From: Euphorbia lathyris
Lineage: Eukaryota; Streptophyta; Magnoliopsida; Malpighiales; Euphorbiaceae
Reading direction: 5' to 3'
DNA length: 64,000 bases
Assembly (NCBI RefSeq): GCF_963576675.1
Contig: NC_088912.1
Span: 58,350,895-58,414,894, forward strand
Made by a program: the position numbers and the translations under genes. Positions 1 through 10,662 of the stretch are shown here, one piece after another (positions within the stretch are counted from its first letter, which is position 1; every line of letters starts with the position of its first letter). The notes under the pieces were generated by a model. That model was not told the DNA's origin. It saw only the letters and a list, made by a program, of their open reading frames with translations, and did no database searches.

Positions 1-165
1 TACCGCTAGGCTCACTAAGGGATAAGTGTACCCCGTCATTATCAAGTAATAAAATCTGGACAAGTCCAGGTATCAAATCCATAGGATCTACTGCTGCAAG
101 TATCGAGCTACTCGGTCGTGTGATGTTATAGGCTTTGGGGGGTTTGAATTGGTTTTGTTTAAGTT

Positions 166-245
166 AACCTACTCCTAATTAAATTACTCTACTCCTAGCT
201 AAGTTATTCTACTCCTAATTAAGTTATTCTACTCCTAATTGATCT
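166..245. repeat. 20-bp minisatellite in LTR
   Basis: A unit close to CTACTCCTAATTAAGTTATT is present about four times here. The partner LTR near 4244-4272 has only about two copies. The array changed length after the element inserted. Confidence 0.8.
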
Positions 246-1044
246 TACACTAATGAAATTACCCGAAGGAACATGGGGTGATACGATAATAATGAAGATA
301 GATTGTTAAGGCAATTGGTTAAAAACCTAACCCAAGTCACTTATACTCGAGGCGATTAACCCTACTTATCCTTCTGATGTCCCTAGTTCATGATTCCCTT
401 GTAAGGCCAAAACTAGCTCTAAGACTCAGCAATTTGGGCCTCATCAACTAAGAGGTTGTCAATCTCCTAGGCTCTGACTAGGTCAGATTCGGCTCGCAAT
501 ATGTGCCAAGTTAATTTTGTACTTATGAATGAGTTAAACCAATCGAATAAAGCGCAAGACAATGATTAAATCAATAAACCAATTGAACAGAACAAAAACT
601 ATAATATCATTAAAGATGGAGAAATAATGTCAGGGGCATACAATTAGCCTATGATTCATAAACTGTATCAAGAGCTAAACAAATTATAAAAAGGATGAGA
701 AGATCCCTTTCAGGGAACTTGTCTACTTTACAGGCATCTTCCTAGGACTTAAGGATGGACCTTGAACAATCATCGGTGAGCGAAGCTTCGAAGGCTCTTC
801 AATAGAGGTTGAAGGAGATGGAGGAGGTGGAGAGGATTCTTCAATGGAGAGGGCTAAGGTATTTTTACAAATAATGAAAGATATTTACAAATTGAAACTA
901 AAGGTTCTATTTATAGTTGCGGTTCGGGCCCTCGTTCTGACCTAATTCGTTTCCTTTTGCAGGTGGGAAGACGTTGGGTCAATCGTGGCATTGTGGGGCC
1001 GGGAATCAGTCAAAATACTGATTCTCGCAGGTCAGCTGGGCGAG

Positions 1045-1160
1045 CCAGCTCGGCGTGAGCTGGCCTCCACCTCGGCGAGCTGGCCTTCAAAGGCCAGCTT
1101 GACGCGAGCTGGCATGGCTAGCTCGGCCGAGCTGGCTACTGCCAGCTCACCGAACTGGCC
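1045..1160. repeat. Array of five AGCTCG hairpins in the LTR
   Basis: Five units resemble CCAGCTCGGCGTGAGCTGG, at about 1045-1063, 1067-1083, 1094-1112, 1118-1135 and 1141-1160. Each is an imperfect inverted repeat around a CG-rich centre. The array is GC-rich inside an AT-rich LTR. Confidence 0.8.
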
Positions 1161-1596
1161 TAAAAGGTCAGTTTTTGACGAGCGACATGCCCAGACGCCC
1201 TGCGTGACTGTCGGGTGTTCCCGCGATGCGATTTTCATCCGAACTCGTTCCCATTTTGACCTGAACACGCATGCAAACTCCAAACGACATTAGTTCTGAG
1301 GCTAAATTCACCCACCAATCGCTTGTTTTGAGTAAATACTCCGTTTGGTGCGACTTTTGGCGGATCAATTAGCCATAAAAGATAATCGAAAGTTAACGTA
1401 CACGCTAGTTTGGCCATATTTGCCTAAAAATGATTAGAAAACGAGTCTAAACCACAAAAGTAAATAAAACATATACAAATCCTAACTAACACACACAAAT
1501 GCATATAAATGCGAGAATTGCTCGCTTATTAGCAGAAAGTAAACTAAAAACCATCCTAAAACCGTACCCAAAGATAGGGGGTTTTGACCCCTATCA

Positions 1597-3360
1597 AACC
1601 TCCTCACACTTAAAACCTTACTTGTCCCCAAGTAAACTAAAAAACTAAACCCGCAATCACAAGCAAGCTAGAAAACCTCCTAGTTTTACTAGGTGCTTGA
1701 CACAATTTCTATCATCTGTAATTACATGCATTCGGAAGTACAAAGTAGAGACACGATATCCAAAAGCCGCATTTCAATTATCACAGGTCATATTCTTAAG
1801 AAAAGGATACATTTTTAATTAAACGAGTTTAAGGGGATAGCTAAGTAAAACACCTCACCATAGGTCGTTCACTCAATTCACATAATTTTGGTGGCTAAAG
1901 TGTTTACTCTCGCCTTATGTTCTTGCTTAGGATTACGTTGACTTTGCACGTTCATCCGAGTTCCTCTACTATGCTACATGACTCCGATTATATCAAAAAC
2001 AGCCTCGAATTGGGGTTGTAATGTGGTTAGAAGATGGTTAAAGGTACAACAAGGGTTAGGAGTTCTAGCGCTAGAAAAATAAAGTTAAAATGGCTTTAGC
2101 AAATATGAAGTGACTGAGCTTTTTATTCATTATTTTTCTTTTCTGAGACGTTTTGACCTTTAAGAACTGGGGAACGAAGTTCTCCCCTTTTTGTTCGTCT
2201 CTTTTCTTTTCTTTTTCTTTTTTTTTTCTTTTTTAATAGTGATGCCCATTCACCTCTTAATCTTTTGGCTTGCTCTTATAGTGCCATAAACAAAGAAAAA
2301 GCGCTAGAAGAAAACAAAGGCTAAATGTGAGCTTTGCAAAAACTCGGGTTATGTAACAAACTTAGTGATAGTTTGCAAAAATAAGGGTTAGAACGAAAGA
2401 AAAACTACAAGCTACAAAAATAAAGGCTCAAAGGGGCTTCCTAGAGTGGATGAAAAAGATAAAATAAGGTAAAAAAAAAGTTAGCTCTAATGAGGCTGAT
2501 TCATCGTTTATCATCTCAAATCAGTGCATGCAGGTTCAATTCAGTATTAGGTGCAAAATTTGTAATCTTCCATAAGTCAAAGCATTCACACAAAAATGTC
2601 AAGAAAAAGAGCCTTTTGATGTTCGCTCTTAGTCTCAAATTTAACTCACAATTCTTTGGGTTTCAATTTTATGCTTATTAGTTCTCCCCAAGCTCAAATT
2701 CAATATCACATGCCTACAATCCTTAAGTTATCTACCTAAGTACTGATTTTAGCATTTCTTTAAAAGTAGGGTCTAAATGCAATCTTTAGCTCATGCGCTT
2801 ACAGATACAAGGGTTGTGTCCCGCACCTAAACTAGTTGTCATGCAATTTTAGATTCGGTTCTCAATCCCGAGAAACAAATAACGAAACTTTAACTTCGGA
2901 TAGAGTGTACAATTTTTGGGATTATAACATACTAAAACAAACTAAAAATGAAACACAATGCAACACGATTTATTTAATTATTTAATTTAATTTTTTTTCC
3001 GAGAACCGAGTCAGCTCGGCGAGCTGGAGGGCAGTACCCCGAAATTTTTTCGGGGAATCTTTTTTCCAGCTCGACGCGAGATGGCAGGCAGAAGATCGGT
3101 AAAAATATTTTTTTTCCAACTCGACGCGAGCTGGCAGGCAGAAGGTCCGAAAAAATATACATATATTTTTTATCCCGAACACTGAAAGGGAAGAAAAAAA
3201 AGAGAAAAGGAAAAAAAAACGGAAAGGAAAACTAAGGAACTAAACTAAAAACATAAATATATAATCTAAATAAAATAAATCTGAAAAGTTTTATTAAAAC
3301 TTGGGTTGCCTCCCAAGAAGCGCTACGTTATAGTCGGTGAGCTCGACATAGAATTCCCTC
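1597..3360 (-). other. Non-coding internal region with purine tract
   Basis: Next to the 3' LTR, positions 1597-1612 form the purine tract on the minus strand. At 1620-1640 is CTTGTCCCCAAGTAAACT, closely matching a motif at the same place in Athila element Z (32557-32574). The rest is AT-rich, with pyrimidine runs near 2200-2235, and holds no credible ORF. Near 3302-3322 is GGTTGCCTCCCAAGAAGCGC, a word I associate with untranslated parts of plant LARD-type elements from general memory. Confidence 0.7.
3008..3160. repeat. Internal copies of the AGCTCG hairpin and a 51-bp direct repeat
   Basis: CAGCTCGGCGAGCTGG lies at about 3012-3027. Two direct repeats follow (about 3061-3107 and 3112-3158), each holding a copy of CCAGCTCGACGCGAGCTGG with one change. 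The motif is the one amplified in both LTRs of this element. Confidence 0.8.
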
Positions 3361-3876
3361 CTAGGTGTATGCTGACATTCGCGTTAGGAATTCAAATTCC
3401 TGAATAAATAATCCGTACCTGCAAAATGGATTATCAGTTTCAAAGAAATTTAATAAAAATAAAGGACAAAATTTAAATAAGTTATGAAAAAGTTTAGTTT
3501 GCTCCCTTTTTGATTCCCTTGGTAAATCAAAGAGAATGAAAATTTTTGGACTTGGAGCAAAACCAAACTCTTTTATCTTTGGATTCTTCTCTAGAGGCTC
3601 AATTTCAACCGATTCCTCAATTAATATTGAAACTTTTGGTTTCTCATAATTAGGGATCAGTTCTTCATTGTTAATGGAAAAAGATATTACCTTATCAACT
3701 TGACCTACCAAATTGGGTTCTTTAATTGATTCGTACGCGGTTGAATAAACTAGGATCCCTTTTTGTATGCATAAATTTTTAATTGAAGCATACAAATCAT
3801 CTGTTTGATCTTCGTGAGTAGATAAGAAGTTAAGCAAATGTGTAACAAACTCCTTATTTCCATTGTTTCTAGCCAT
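3361..3876 (-). CDS. Unrecognised 171-residue ORF next to the primer site
   Basis: I do not recognise this protein. It is an uninterrupted ORF on the element's sense strand, beginning about 145 bases downstream of the primer site, where gag would start. The predicted product begins MARNNGNKEF, is hydrophilic and acidic in the middle, and is hydrophobic and aromatic toward the end. I see no zinc knuckle, protease motif or signal peptide. It could be a remnant gag N-terminus, a captured host fragment or a chance ORF in AT-rich DNA. The other LTR copy and the rest of the internal region offer no comparable ORF. Confidence 0.35.
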   Translation of the reverse strand: MARNNGNKEFVTHLLNFLSTHEDQTDDLYASIKNLCIQKGILVYSTAYESIKEPNLVGQVDKVISFSINNEELIPNYEKPKVSILIEESVEIEPLEKNPKIKEFGFAPSPKIFILFDLPRESKREQTKLFHNLFKFCPLFLLNFFETDNPFCRYGLFIQEFEFLTRMSAYT

Positions 3877-4020
3877 TTTCTAAAAAAAAGAATCATTAGA
3901 AATAATAATAAAAATTAAAAACAAATATTCACACAAAAAATATTCACAAAAAGACAATATTCACAAAAAGTGCCTAAACTAACAAATTCGACCTTTGGTT
4001 CGATATTGCTGGAAAAGTAA

Positions 4021-4039
4021 ATCCCCGACAACGGCGCCA
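4021..4039 (-). other. Primer binding site, tRNA-Asp type
   Basis: The plus strand reads ATCCCCGACAACGGCGCCA, the 3' end of plant tRNA-Asp with one mismatch. It ends six bases before the LTR start at 4046. This orients the element on the minus strand. Confidence 0.9.
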
Positions 4040-4045
4040 AAAACT

Positions 4046-5611
4046 TGATGCGCCTAACGGCGTCATCCCGCTAGGCTCACTAAAGGATAAGTGTACCCCG
4101 TCATTATCAAGTAATAAAATCTTGACAAGTCTAGATATCGAATCCACAGGATCTACTGCTGCAAGTATCGAGCTACTCGGTCGTATAATGTTATCTAGGC
4201 TTTTGGGGGATTGAATTGGTTTTGTTTAAGTTAACCTACTCCTAATTAAATTATTTCTACTCCTAATTGATCTTTCACTTATGAAATTACCCGAAGGAAC
4301 ATGGGGTGATACGATAATAATGAAGATAGATTGTTAAGGCAATTGGTTAAAAAACTAACCCAAGTCACTTGTACTCGAGGCTATTAACCCTACTTATCCT
4401 TCTGATGTCCCTAGTTCATGATTCCCTTGTAAGGCCGAAACCAGCTCTAAGGCTCAGCAATTTGGGCCTCATCAATTAAGAGGTTGTCAATCTCCTAGGC
4501 TCTAACAAGGTCAGATTCAGCTCGCAATATGTGTCAAGTTAATTTTTGGACTTATGAATGAGTTAAACCAATCGAATAAAGCATAAGACAATGATTAAAT
4601 CAATAAACCAATTGAACAGAACAAAAACTATAATATCATTAAAGATGGAAAAATAATGTCACGAGGATACAATTAGCCTAGGATTCATAGACTGTATCAA
4701 GAGCTAAACAAATTATAAAAAGGATGAGAAAATCCCTTTTAGGGAACCTGTCTGCTCTGCATGTGTCTTCCTAGGACTTAAGGATGGACTTTGAACAATC
4801 ATCGGTGAGCGGAGTTTCGAAGGTTCTTCAATGGAGGTTGAAGAAGATGGAGGAGGTGGAGAGGATTCTTCAAGGGAGAGGGCTAGGGTATTTTTACAAA
4901 CAATGAAAGATATTTACAAATTGAAACTAAGAGTTCTATTTATAGTTGTGGTTCGGGCCCCTCGTTCTGACCTAATTCGTTTCCTTTTGCAGGTGAGAAG
5001 ATGTGGGGTCAATCGTGGCATCGTGGGGCCGGGAATCAGTCAAAAGACTAATTCCCGTAGGTCAGCTCATCGAGCTGGCCTCCAGCTCGATGAGCTAGCT
5101 GTCAAAGGCTAGCTCGACACGAGCTGGCTATTTCTAGCTCACTGCACTGGCAGTGCCAGCTCGCCGAACTGGCCTAAAAAGGCCAGTTTTCGATGAGCGA
5201 CATGCCCAGATGCCTTGCGTGACTGTCGGGTGTTCCCGCGATGCGATTTTCGCCCGAACTCATTCCTGTTTTGACCTGTACACGCACGCAAACTCCAAAC
5301 GACATTAGTTCTGAGGCTAAATTGACCCACCAATCGCTTGTTTTGAGTAAATACTCCATTTGGTGCAACTTTTGGCGGATCAATTAGCCATAAAAGATAA
5401 TCGAAAGTTAACGTACATGCTAGTTTGGCCATGTTTGCCTAAAAATGATCAGAAAACGAGTATAATCCACAAAAGTAAATAAAACATATACAAATCCTAA
5501 CTAACACACACAAATGCATATAAATACGAGAATTGCTCGCTTATTAGCAGAAAGTAAACTAAAAACCGTCCTAAAACCGTACCCAAAGATAGGGATTTTT
5601 TACCCCTATCT
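4046..5611 (-). repeat. 5' LTR of the non-autonomous element
   Basis: Begins TGATGCGCC at 4046 and aligns with 1-1596. The outer end is near CCCCTATCT (5611), where the partner has CCCCTATCA, so the exact terminus is uncertain by a base or two. It holds the second hairpin array. Confidence 0.88.
5062..5175. repeat. Hairpin array in the 5' LTR
   Basis: Homologous to 1045-1160, with five or so units such as CAGCTCATCGAGCTGG, CCAGCTCGATGAGCTAGC and CTAGCTCGACACGAGCTGG. Several changes keep the two arms self-complementary. Confidence 0.75.
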
Positions 5612-6234
5612 GACTTCTTCTTAGACCTATTTTCTCTCTTTTCTCTACTGCTTCGATGATGACGTTTGTGATGTTTGGAAGAGTCAGGTGACTGAAGGGA
5701 ACAAATTTTTAGTTGCTGAACTTTTTGTTCGTTCTTAGGATTATTTATTTCTTCACCTTCAAGCTGCACTCCAACAGCTGAGGTTTCCTCCTCAGGAGCT
5801 CGTATTCCTTCACTTTCAGTCCGCTCCGTGGTGTGGATTGGATCAGCTATTGGCTCAGTAGTAGAAGGAATAGAGGAGGCAGCAGGGTCTTGCTGTTCAG
5901 TAGCAAAGGCTATAACTGGAGTTTCCTCGACAGTTACTCCCTGTGTCTGAAACTGTTGAGAATCTTAGCCGTGATCTCAGTCCCGACATGACTGACTTCC
6001 TTTTCAAAGCTCACTTTGTGGTCAACAAGAATGGCCATTATTAGTGAGCCATCTTGAGTTGTCCAGTGCTTCTTTGAAACGTGTCGATCAGAAAGACAAG
6101 CATGTTCAAAGGTTTCTTTTCCAGCATATGCCACACAAAACATTGCTCAAAGTTTGAGGCAGATGTTGTGGAATTGACTTTTGGGAAAAGAAAGTTGGTC
6201 AGGATGTAGTGAGCCTGACACTGAGGTTGGGAGA
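5612..6234 (-). pseudogene. Element X 3' ORF, C-terminal piece
   Basis: Conceptual translation on the minus strand matches Y's 3' ORF: residues like AHYILTNFLFPKVN and NFEQCFVWHMLEKKPLNM correspond to 57797-57930, and DHKVSFEKEVSHVGTEIT corresponds to 58003-58050. It then becomes a Ser/Arg/Lys-rich tail. Several stops and frameshifts break it. The right edge carries GGAGA (6230-6234), the left copy of the target duplication of element C. Confidence 0.8.
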
Positions 6235-6997
6235 TGTTGGGGTTTAGTGTCCTATAGACAATTGTTCTAGGATATAAACTAAATATGAATGAAGTGTTCT
6301 TTATATCATTTGTTTTAATAAGATATGGTTTTGCAACTATATAAAGGCAACCCCTTTTAAAGAACTAAATAAGTCTAACAAAAGGAAATCCCTAAGTTTG
6401 TTTAAAGTGATTATAAAGTGTTCATACAAGCATGAAGTGAGACGAAACTTTATAATAAACTAATAAACTTAAAACCACCCTAAGTCAAGTAATATGTTTA
6501 GGATTGACATATCACTGTTGAGACTTGAATGTAGCAATGTCTTCTGTCAAGACAGAAAGCTAATCTCACAAGCTTCAGATATACAGATAATCTGGACAGT
6601 TGCATGGATCCAATGAAAGGGAGTCCATTAGGATTGGGGACCCGATTTGAGATAATAGGATGGGTAGATTCATCCTTGTCACATGTTCATCTCATTGGTA
6701 TTAATAGGTATAAGTAATCCTCAGACTCAAAGGAATGTTAATTGGTGATTCTGGATTATGGAATGTGATGCTTTGATCCTGTTGTAACACGATCCATAAC
6801 AGAGATGACTCTGGGGTGTGAACGGAACACGTTGGGTATCACAGGAAGTAATTGCGGGATAATTAATACATTGGATTGAGCATTTATCACTCCCGATAAA
6901 TGGGAGATATGTCCAAGGATCGCTTGTGGAAGACTTTACTCTAAATCCTTGCAAGGTGATAGCTTAAGACTTGAAATACAGATTTCACTTAACCTAT
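6235..6997 (+). repeat. 5' LTR of element C, first part
   Basis: Starts TGTTGGGGTTTAG and matches 23735-24482, with about 17 substitutions by eye and small indels. It stops at CCTAT (6993-6997), the left target duplication of Tat1. Confidence 0.93.
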
Positions 6998-7478
6998 TGA
7001 TAACAAGGGAGAAATTTCTGATCGGAGCTCGTCCCTGTGGGGGGCGTCGTTGGGTTCGACGGGGGAAACTCTGATGCCAAAGTCAGTAGAGAATATGAAG
7101 AATAAACTGTATTGACAAAGCTTAGAGAATATAGAAAAGTGTGAGTACCTTGATAGCCTAGAATGGTAGGCTATATATAGTTGAGAAGTTCCTAACCTCT
7201 AGGTAACTAGAAAGTCTCCATTAATGCTCATTTAATGGCGGTTACAAGTTACTCTTAACCTGGCGGGTAAGACAGTTAATGATCCATTTAATGATCCTTT
7301 ATGGCCGAGCCGGCGGCCAGCCGTTACCAAGGTGAATGGAGAGATTCGCCTTAGAGATCCGCCAGTGGATCTTCTAGACCTAATCCAGGGAGATTCGCCA
7401 GCCGACTTCCTTTGCTACGTGGCATACTTAAAGGCGAATATCTCTTTTGGTCCTCATGATAATATCTCGATGTTATCA
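6998..7478 (-). repeat. 3' LTR of Tat1
   Basis: 481 bp, TGATAACAAGG to GATGTTATCA. A TATATATAG box for minus-strand transcription lies at 7171-7180. It is dense in GGCGAA, GATCCGCC and TTCGCC words. Confidence 0.96.
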
Positions 7479-7489
7479 GAAGCCCCCCT
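7479..7489 (-). other. Polypurine tract of Tat1
   Basis: The minus strand reads AGGGGGGCTTC directly before the 3' LTR, the expected plus-strand DNA primer site. Confidence 0.8.
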
Positions 7490-7768
7490 AAAATGCCTTT
7501 AAAGTCCTTTAGGGCTTTTGGACTTCTGCGCGCCGTCATACGCTCCCTCATTAATGTGCACTCTGTTCAACGCCATTTGATGGCCGACACGTGTGGTGGC
7601 ACACTGCCCTAGGAAGGTTCAAAAGAAAACCCTTTTTTTTCTTTTAATTTCTCTTTCTTCCTTATTTCTTCATCTCTTCTTGCCCTCGAAGCGTTTTCCC
7701 AGAAATTTTCCAGAGATCCTACTCAAGCTTCTACATTTCCATGTAAGTGCATTTTCCTTTTATCCTGA
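7490..7768 (+). promoter_or_regulatory. Candidate promoter and leader of the Tat1 antisense gene
   Basis: Between the 3' LTR and the antisense ATG lie a G-box core CACGTG (7588-7593) and a long pyrimidine-rich stretch (about 7625-7690) like the Y-patch of plant core promoters. No clear TATA box is visible. Promoter function is inferred. Confidence 0.4.
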
Positions 7769-10044
7769 ATGTTTAGAAGTTCATCTTCATCTTATGGGTC
7801 GACTTCTGAACTTTTTAACTCGACATCTCCTCCTAAGATTGAAGTAGATTTTAGTTGGACCACTTCATCATCGGAAAACTCCCAATCTTCTGTAGGTGTG
7901 ATTAATTCCGTTTTAGCTGAGTTCAATAACTCAGCGCGTAACCATTACCAGACTCGTTCCACCAGAAATCCCTCTTTCTTTTCCTCTGTTTCCGGTGCCG
8001 CTCCGGCCAGTGCTCGTAATCGGTTTTTGGGTTCAATGGCCACTTCTTCCTTCCCTGTTAGGAAAAAGAATCCTCGAGCGGAGTCCACTCCATCCCGTAT
8101 GAATGTCGTGGATCTGGCGAATCTGGCGGATCGCTTTCCGTGGATCAAAAATTACGAGACCCAACTCGCTGCTTCTCATCAACGTCCCTCCAATCCGCCT
8201 AACGGCTTCCTTACTGTATTCTGTAGTCATGTGGAGAGAGGGTTTCGTCTTCCTCTTCCCAAGATGATGGCGGATATTCTCTCATACTTTGACATTGCCG
8301 TCAGTCAGCTACATCCTAATGGTTGGCTCGACATGGCCTTAGACTGCTATCTCGCTTCAAATTTAGGCATTGTTTATACGGGTCGTATCTTTAGAGCCTT
8401 TCATAAACCTTCCAAGAGGAAGTCGGAATCCTATCTTACATTTGCCAAATTTGGTGTCTACTCGCCCTTTTACGACAAAATGTCCAACGTTCATAGCTGG
8501 GATGAGAGTTTCTTCTATGTGAAGATAAAGGATGATGAACCGTTAGGTTTCCCTTCAGTTTGGAATTCTCGTCCGCTACATATGGCGGGTGACATGCGAA
8601 TCTTAACAAACAGTGATGAAGAGGTGGCGAATCTCATGAAGCAGATCAAGGCGGATGCATGGACTTATGCGGATGCCTTAGCCTTCATGATGAGTGACAT
8701 TCCATTGATTCGCCGAGAAGAGGATCAATTTATTTATTCAAAAATTACTCAGTTTGATCAAGGTACCTTTCTGTTACTTCCAGGAGTCATGATTATTTTG
8801 ATGTCTTCTTTGGCAGGGGTGTATCTAAGGCCAATCACGCTCTTGCAGAGACGCGTAGGAAGCTTTTGGAAGATGAAGCGCGCAAGAAAAGTCAAGCGGC
8901 TAATCCTCAAGCTGATACGGGCAAACGTCCTGCAGAGACAGATGTTGATCCGCCACTGAAGAAGAGGCGGCCCAACACTATTGGTAGTACTAAGATTATG
9001 GCGGACGCGATACGATCCGCCAAACCTGCTGAGAAGATTGTTCAGGTAATCCATCTCTTGATTACCTTTTTTGCTCATCCGATTCTAAAGCGGCATATGG
9101 TTCTTTTCTGTTTGTGCAGACGGCGAAGCCCGATATTGGAGGATACTGGTCCGCCAAATTGGGAGCCCAAGGTTCTTTTGAGAATGAATCCCTTCTGAAT
9201 GATCTGGATGAAGCCTTGGGTCAGGTGGGAGAGGTACAAAGGAACTATAACCAAATCCATGGACCAATTCACGTCCACAAGGGGAAATCAGAGCTTCTTT
9301 CAGTGAGTTTAAAAAAGAATGTAGATAGTGGTAATTCGTTCACTCCCTTTTCGCCCTTGGACTAAATCATTTTGTCTTTTATAGCTGTATGCCCGTCTGC
9401 GTACTTTGGAAAATGGGCTTCTTCAGAACGTGGCGGACAGAGCAACTATTGAAAAGTTAGAAAAAGAGATAGCGAATGCCAATTCCACCATTTCTTCAGC
9501 AAACGCGGATCTAGCTTCCGCCACAGCTGCTTTAGTTCTTCGGGATGAGGAGATTAAAAATTTAAAGGCAAAGATGGCTTCTGATGCCAAAAGCCATGAG
9601 GATGCTCTCGGAGAAGCTGAATACACGGCGGGTGTACATGCGTTTTATTATGGCGAGATGCTTATGGCGTACTTCTCCCTGGCCTATCCTAAAGTTGACT
9701 TCACAGATCCCCAGTTCGCCATCCCCGAACCAGAAGACGTGGCGAGGTTTAATAAAATGCCAGATGTCAGGGAATACCTCCGCAATTATGTACGGAGATG
9801 GATGAAGGGACCCATGCAGGAAACCAAACCTTCTACCATAGCTGTGGCGGATGATTCCGAAGAGATGCTGCCCAAGGCAGGTACAGAACCAATTCTTGAT
9901 TCTGTCCTTCCACCGGGTCTTGTTCCTTCGAAGGATAAGGAGGTATCTCCTGATGGCGGATCTGTGACTGTGGTGAAGAAGGATCCTCAAGCAAGCATCG
10001 TAGGCGAAGGAAGCACAAAAGAGGATGCCCCTATTATTATTTAG
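7769..10044 (+). CDS. Antisense multi-exon gene of Tat1, gypsy-type transposon protein family
   Basis: The gene lies opposite to gag-pol, between integrase and 3' LTR. Proposed exons are 7769-8751, 8817-9045, 9120-9302 and 9385-10044. The three introns of 65, 74 and 82 nt all run GT to AG and keep the frame, giving a 684-residue product. The two downstream introns have clear T-rich acceptors. The first has a weak donor, and a frameshift near 8762-8784 is an alternative. The N-terminus is Ser-rich. Residues about 145-200 (GFRLPLPKMMADILSYFDI, then HPNGWLDMALDC) resemble the Pfam family of putative gypsy-type transposon proteins (Transposase_28). The C-terminal half has a coiled coil with regular A/L heptads (about 9430-9600) and an acidic tail. 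Tat elements are known to carry antisense ORFs; their role is unknown. Confidence 0.75.
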
Positions 10045-10662
10045 CTTTTGCTAGAGATTTTTTTGTAAAAACCTTCTAAGTACAATTTGGTTAATCCTTT
10101 ACGCTGCTATCTATTTATTTTACTCTTACATTTGCGCAAAGAAGTATTTTAAATATAAGCATGTTTAGGATTTATGTTTGGAGTAGGTGGCCAGCCATAC
10201 TCCATGGTATGAACCTTTGCGAAGGTTTGAAGCTGTTCTATTCCTTCTTGGAGGAAGTAAAGCTGCCCAGGGGTTCAATTTGCTACCTATCTTTGAGGTG
10301 AAATGATCCGCCCGTAGGACTTGTGAATCCTTCTCTGGGAGGGATAAGAGAGTGTAAAGACCTTGCGTCCAAGAATCGTTTTAACTCTATCGGTGACCAG
10401 GATCCGCCAAGTGGCGGATCTACTGTGAATGTGGAGAGCGTTGGATGCCCCCCTTCTTTTTAAGACTGGAATATTGATATTGCAGCAGTAAACTATAAAA
10501 AGAACATAGATAATAAAACCAACAATGTTTATTAATGGGATAAACACCTTATTACAGCGAATAGGTCTTTATAAATGAGCCTCGTTAAAACCTTTAACAA
10601 GAAAAACCACCTGGGAAAAAGCTTGTTAAAGGAAAAAGAGTACTCAAGACCATGAACATACT
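10045..10662. other. Spacer between antisense gene and pol of Tat1
   Basis: No ORF is supported. The antisense gene and pol converge here, so both transcripts should end in or cross this stretch. AT-rich candidates for 3' ends lie at 10060-10150 and 10490-10560. CCGCCAAGTGGCGG at 10404-10417 is a short inverted repeat of the element's favourite word. Confidence 0.6.

Larger units (their letters stand above)
1..1596 (-). repeat. 3' LTR of the non-autonomous element (partial)
   Basis: Aligns over its length with 4066-5611. About 20 bases of its left end are missing. It ends at CTATCA (1591-1596). It differs from its partner by substitutions and by an expanded 20-bp minisatellite. Confidence 0.9.
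1..5611 (-). mobile_element. Non-autonomous Athila-like LTR retrotransposon, left end outside window
   Basis: Two copies of a roughly 1.6 kb LTR (1-1596 and 4046-5611) flank about 2.4 kb of internal DNA with no gag or pol. The primer site next to the right LTR matches the tRNA-Asp 3' end in reverse complement, so the element reads on the minus strand. The purine tract lies beside the left LTR. Short coding-free internals between long LTRs are typical of LARD-type elements, which need proteins from an autonomous relative. It shares its primer type and a motif just inside the 3' LTR with Athila element Z, a likely lineage mate. It sits in the 3' ORF of element X. The left target duplication is outside the window. 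Confidence 0.85.

Noticed and set aside
7743..7776. Additional 5' intron of the Tat1 antisense gene (GTAAGT to TTTAG)
   Set aside because: Only 34 bases, too short to be spliced in plants; the ATG at 7769 gives an acceptable start.
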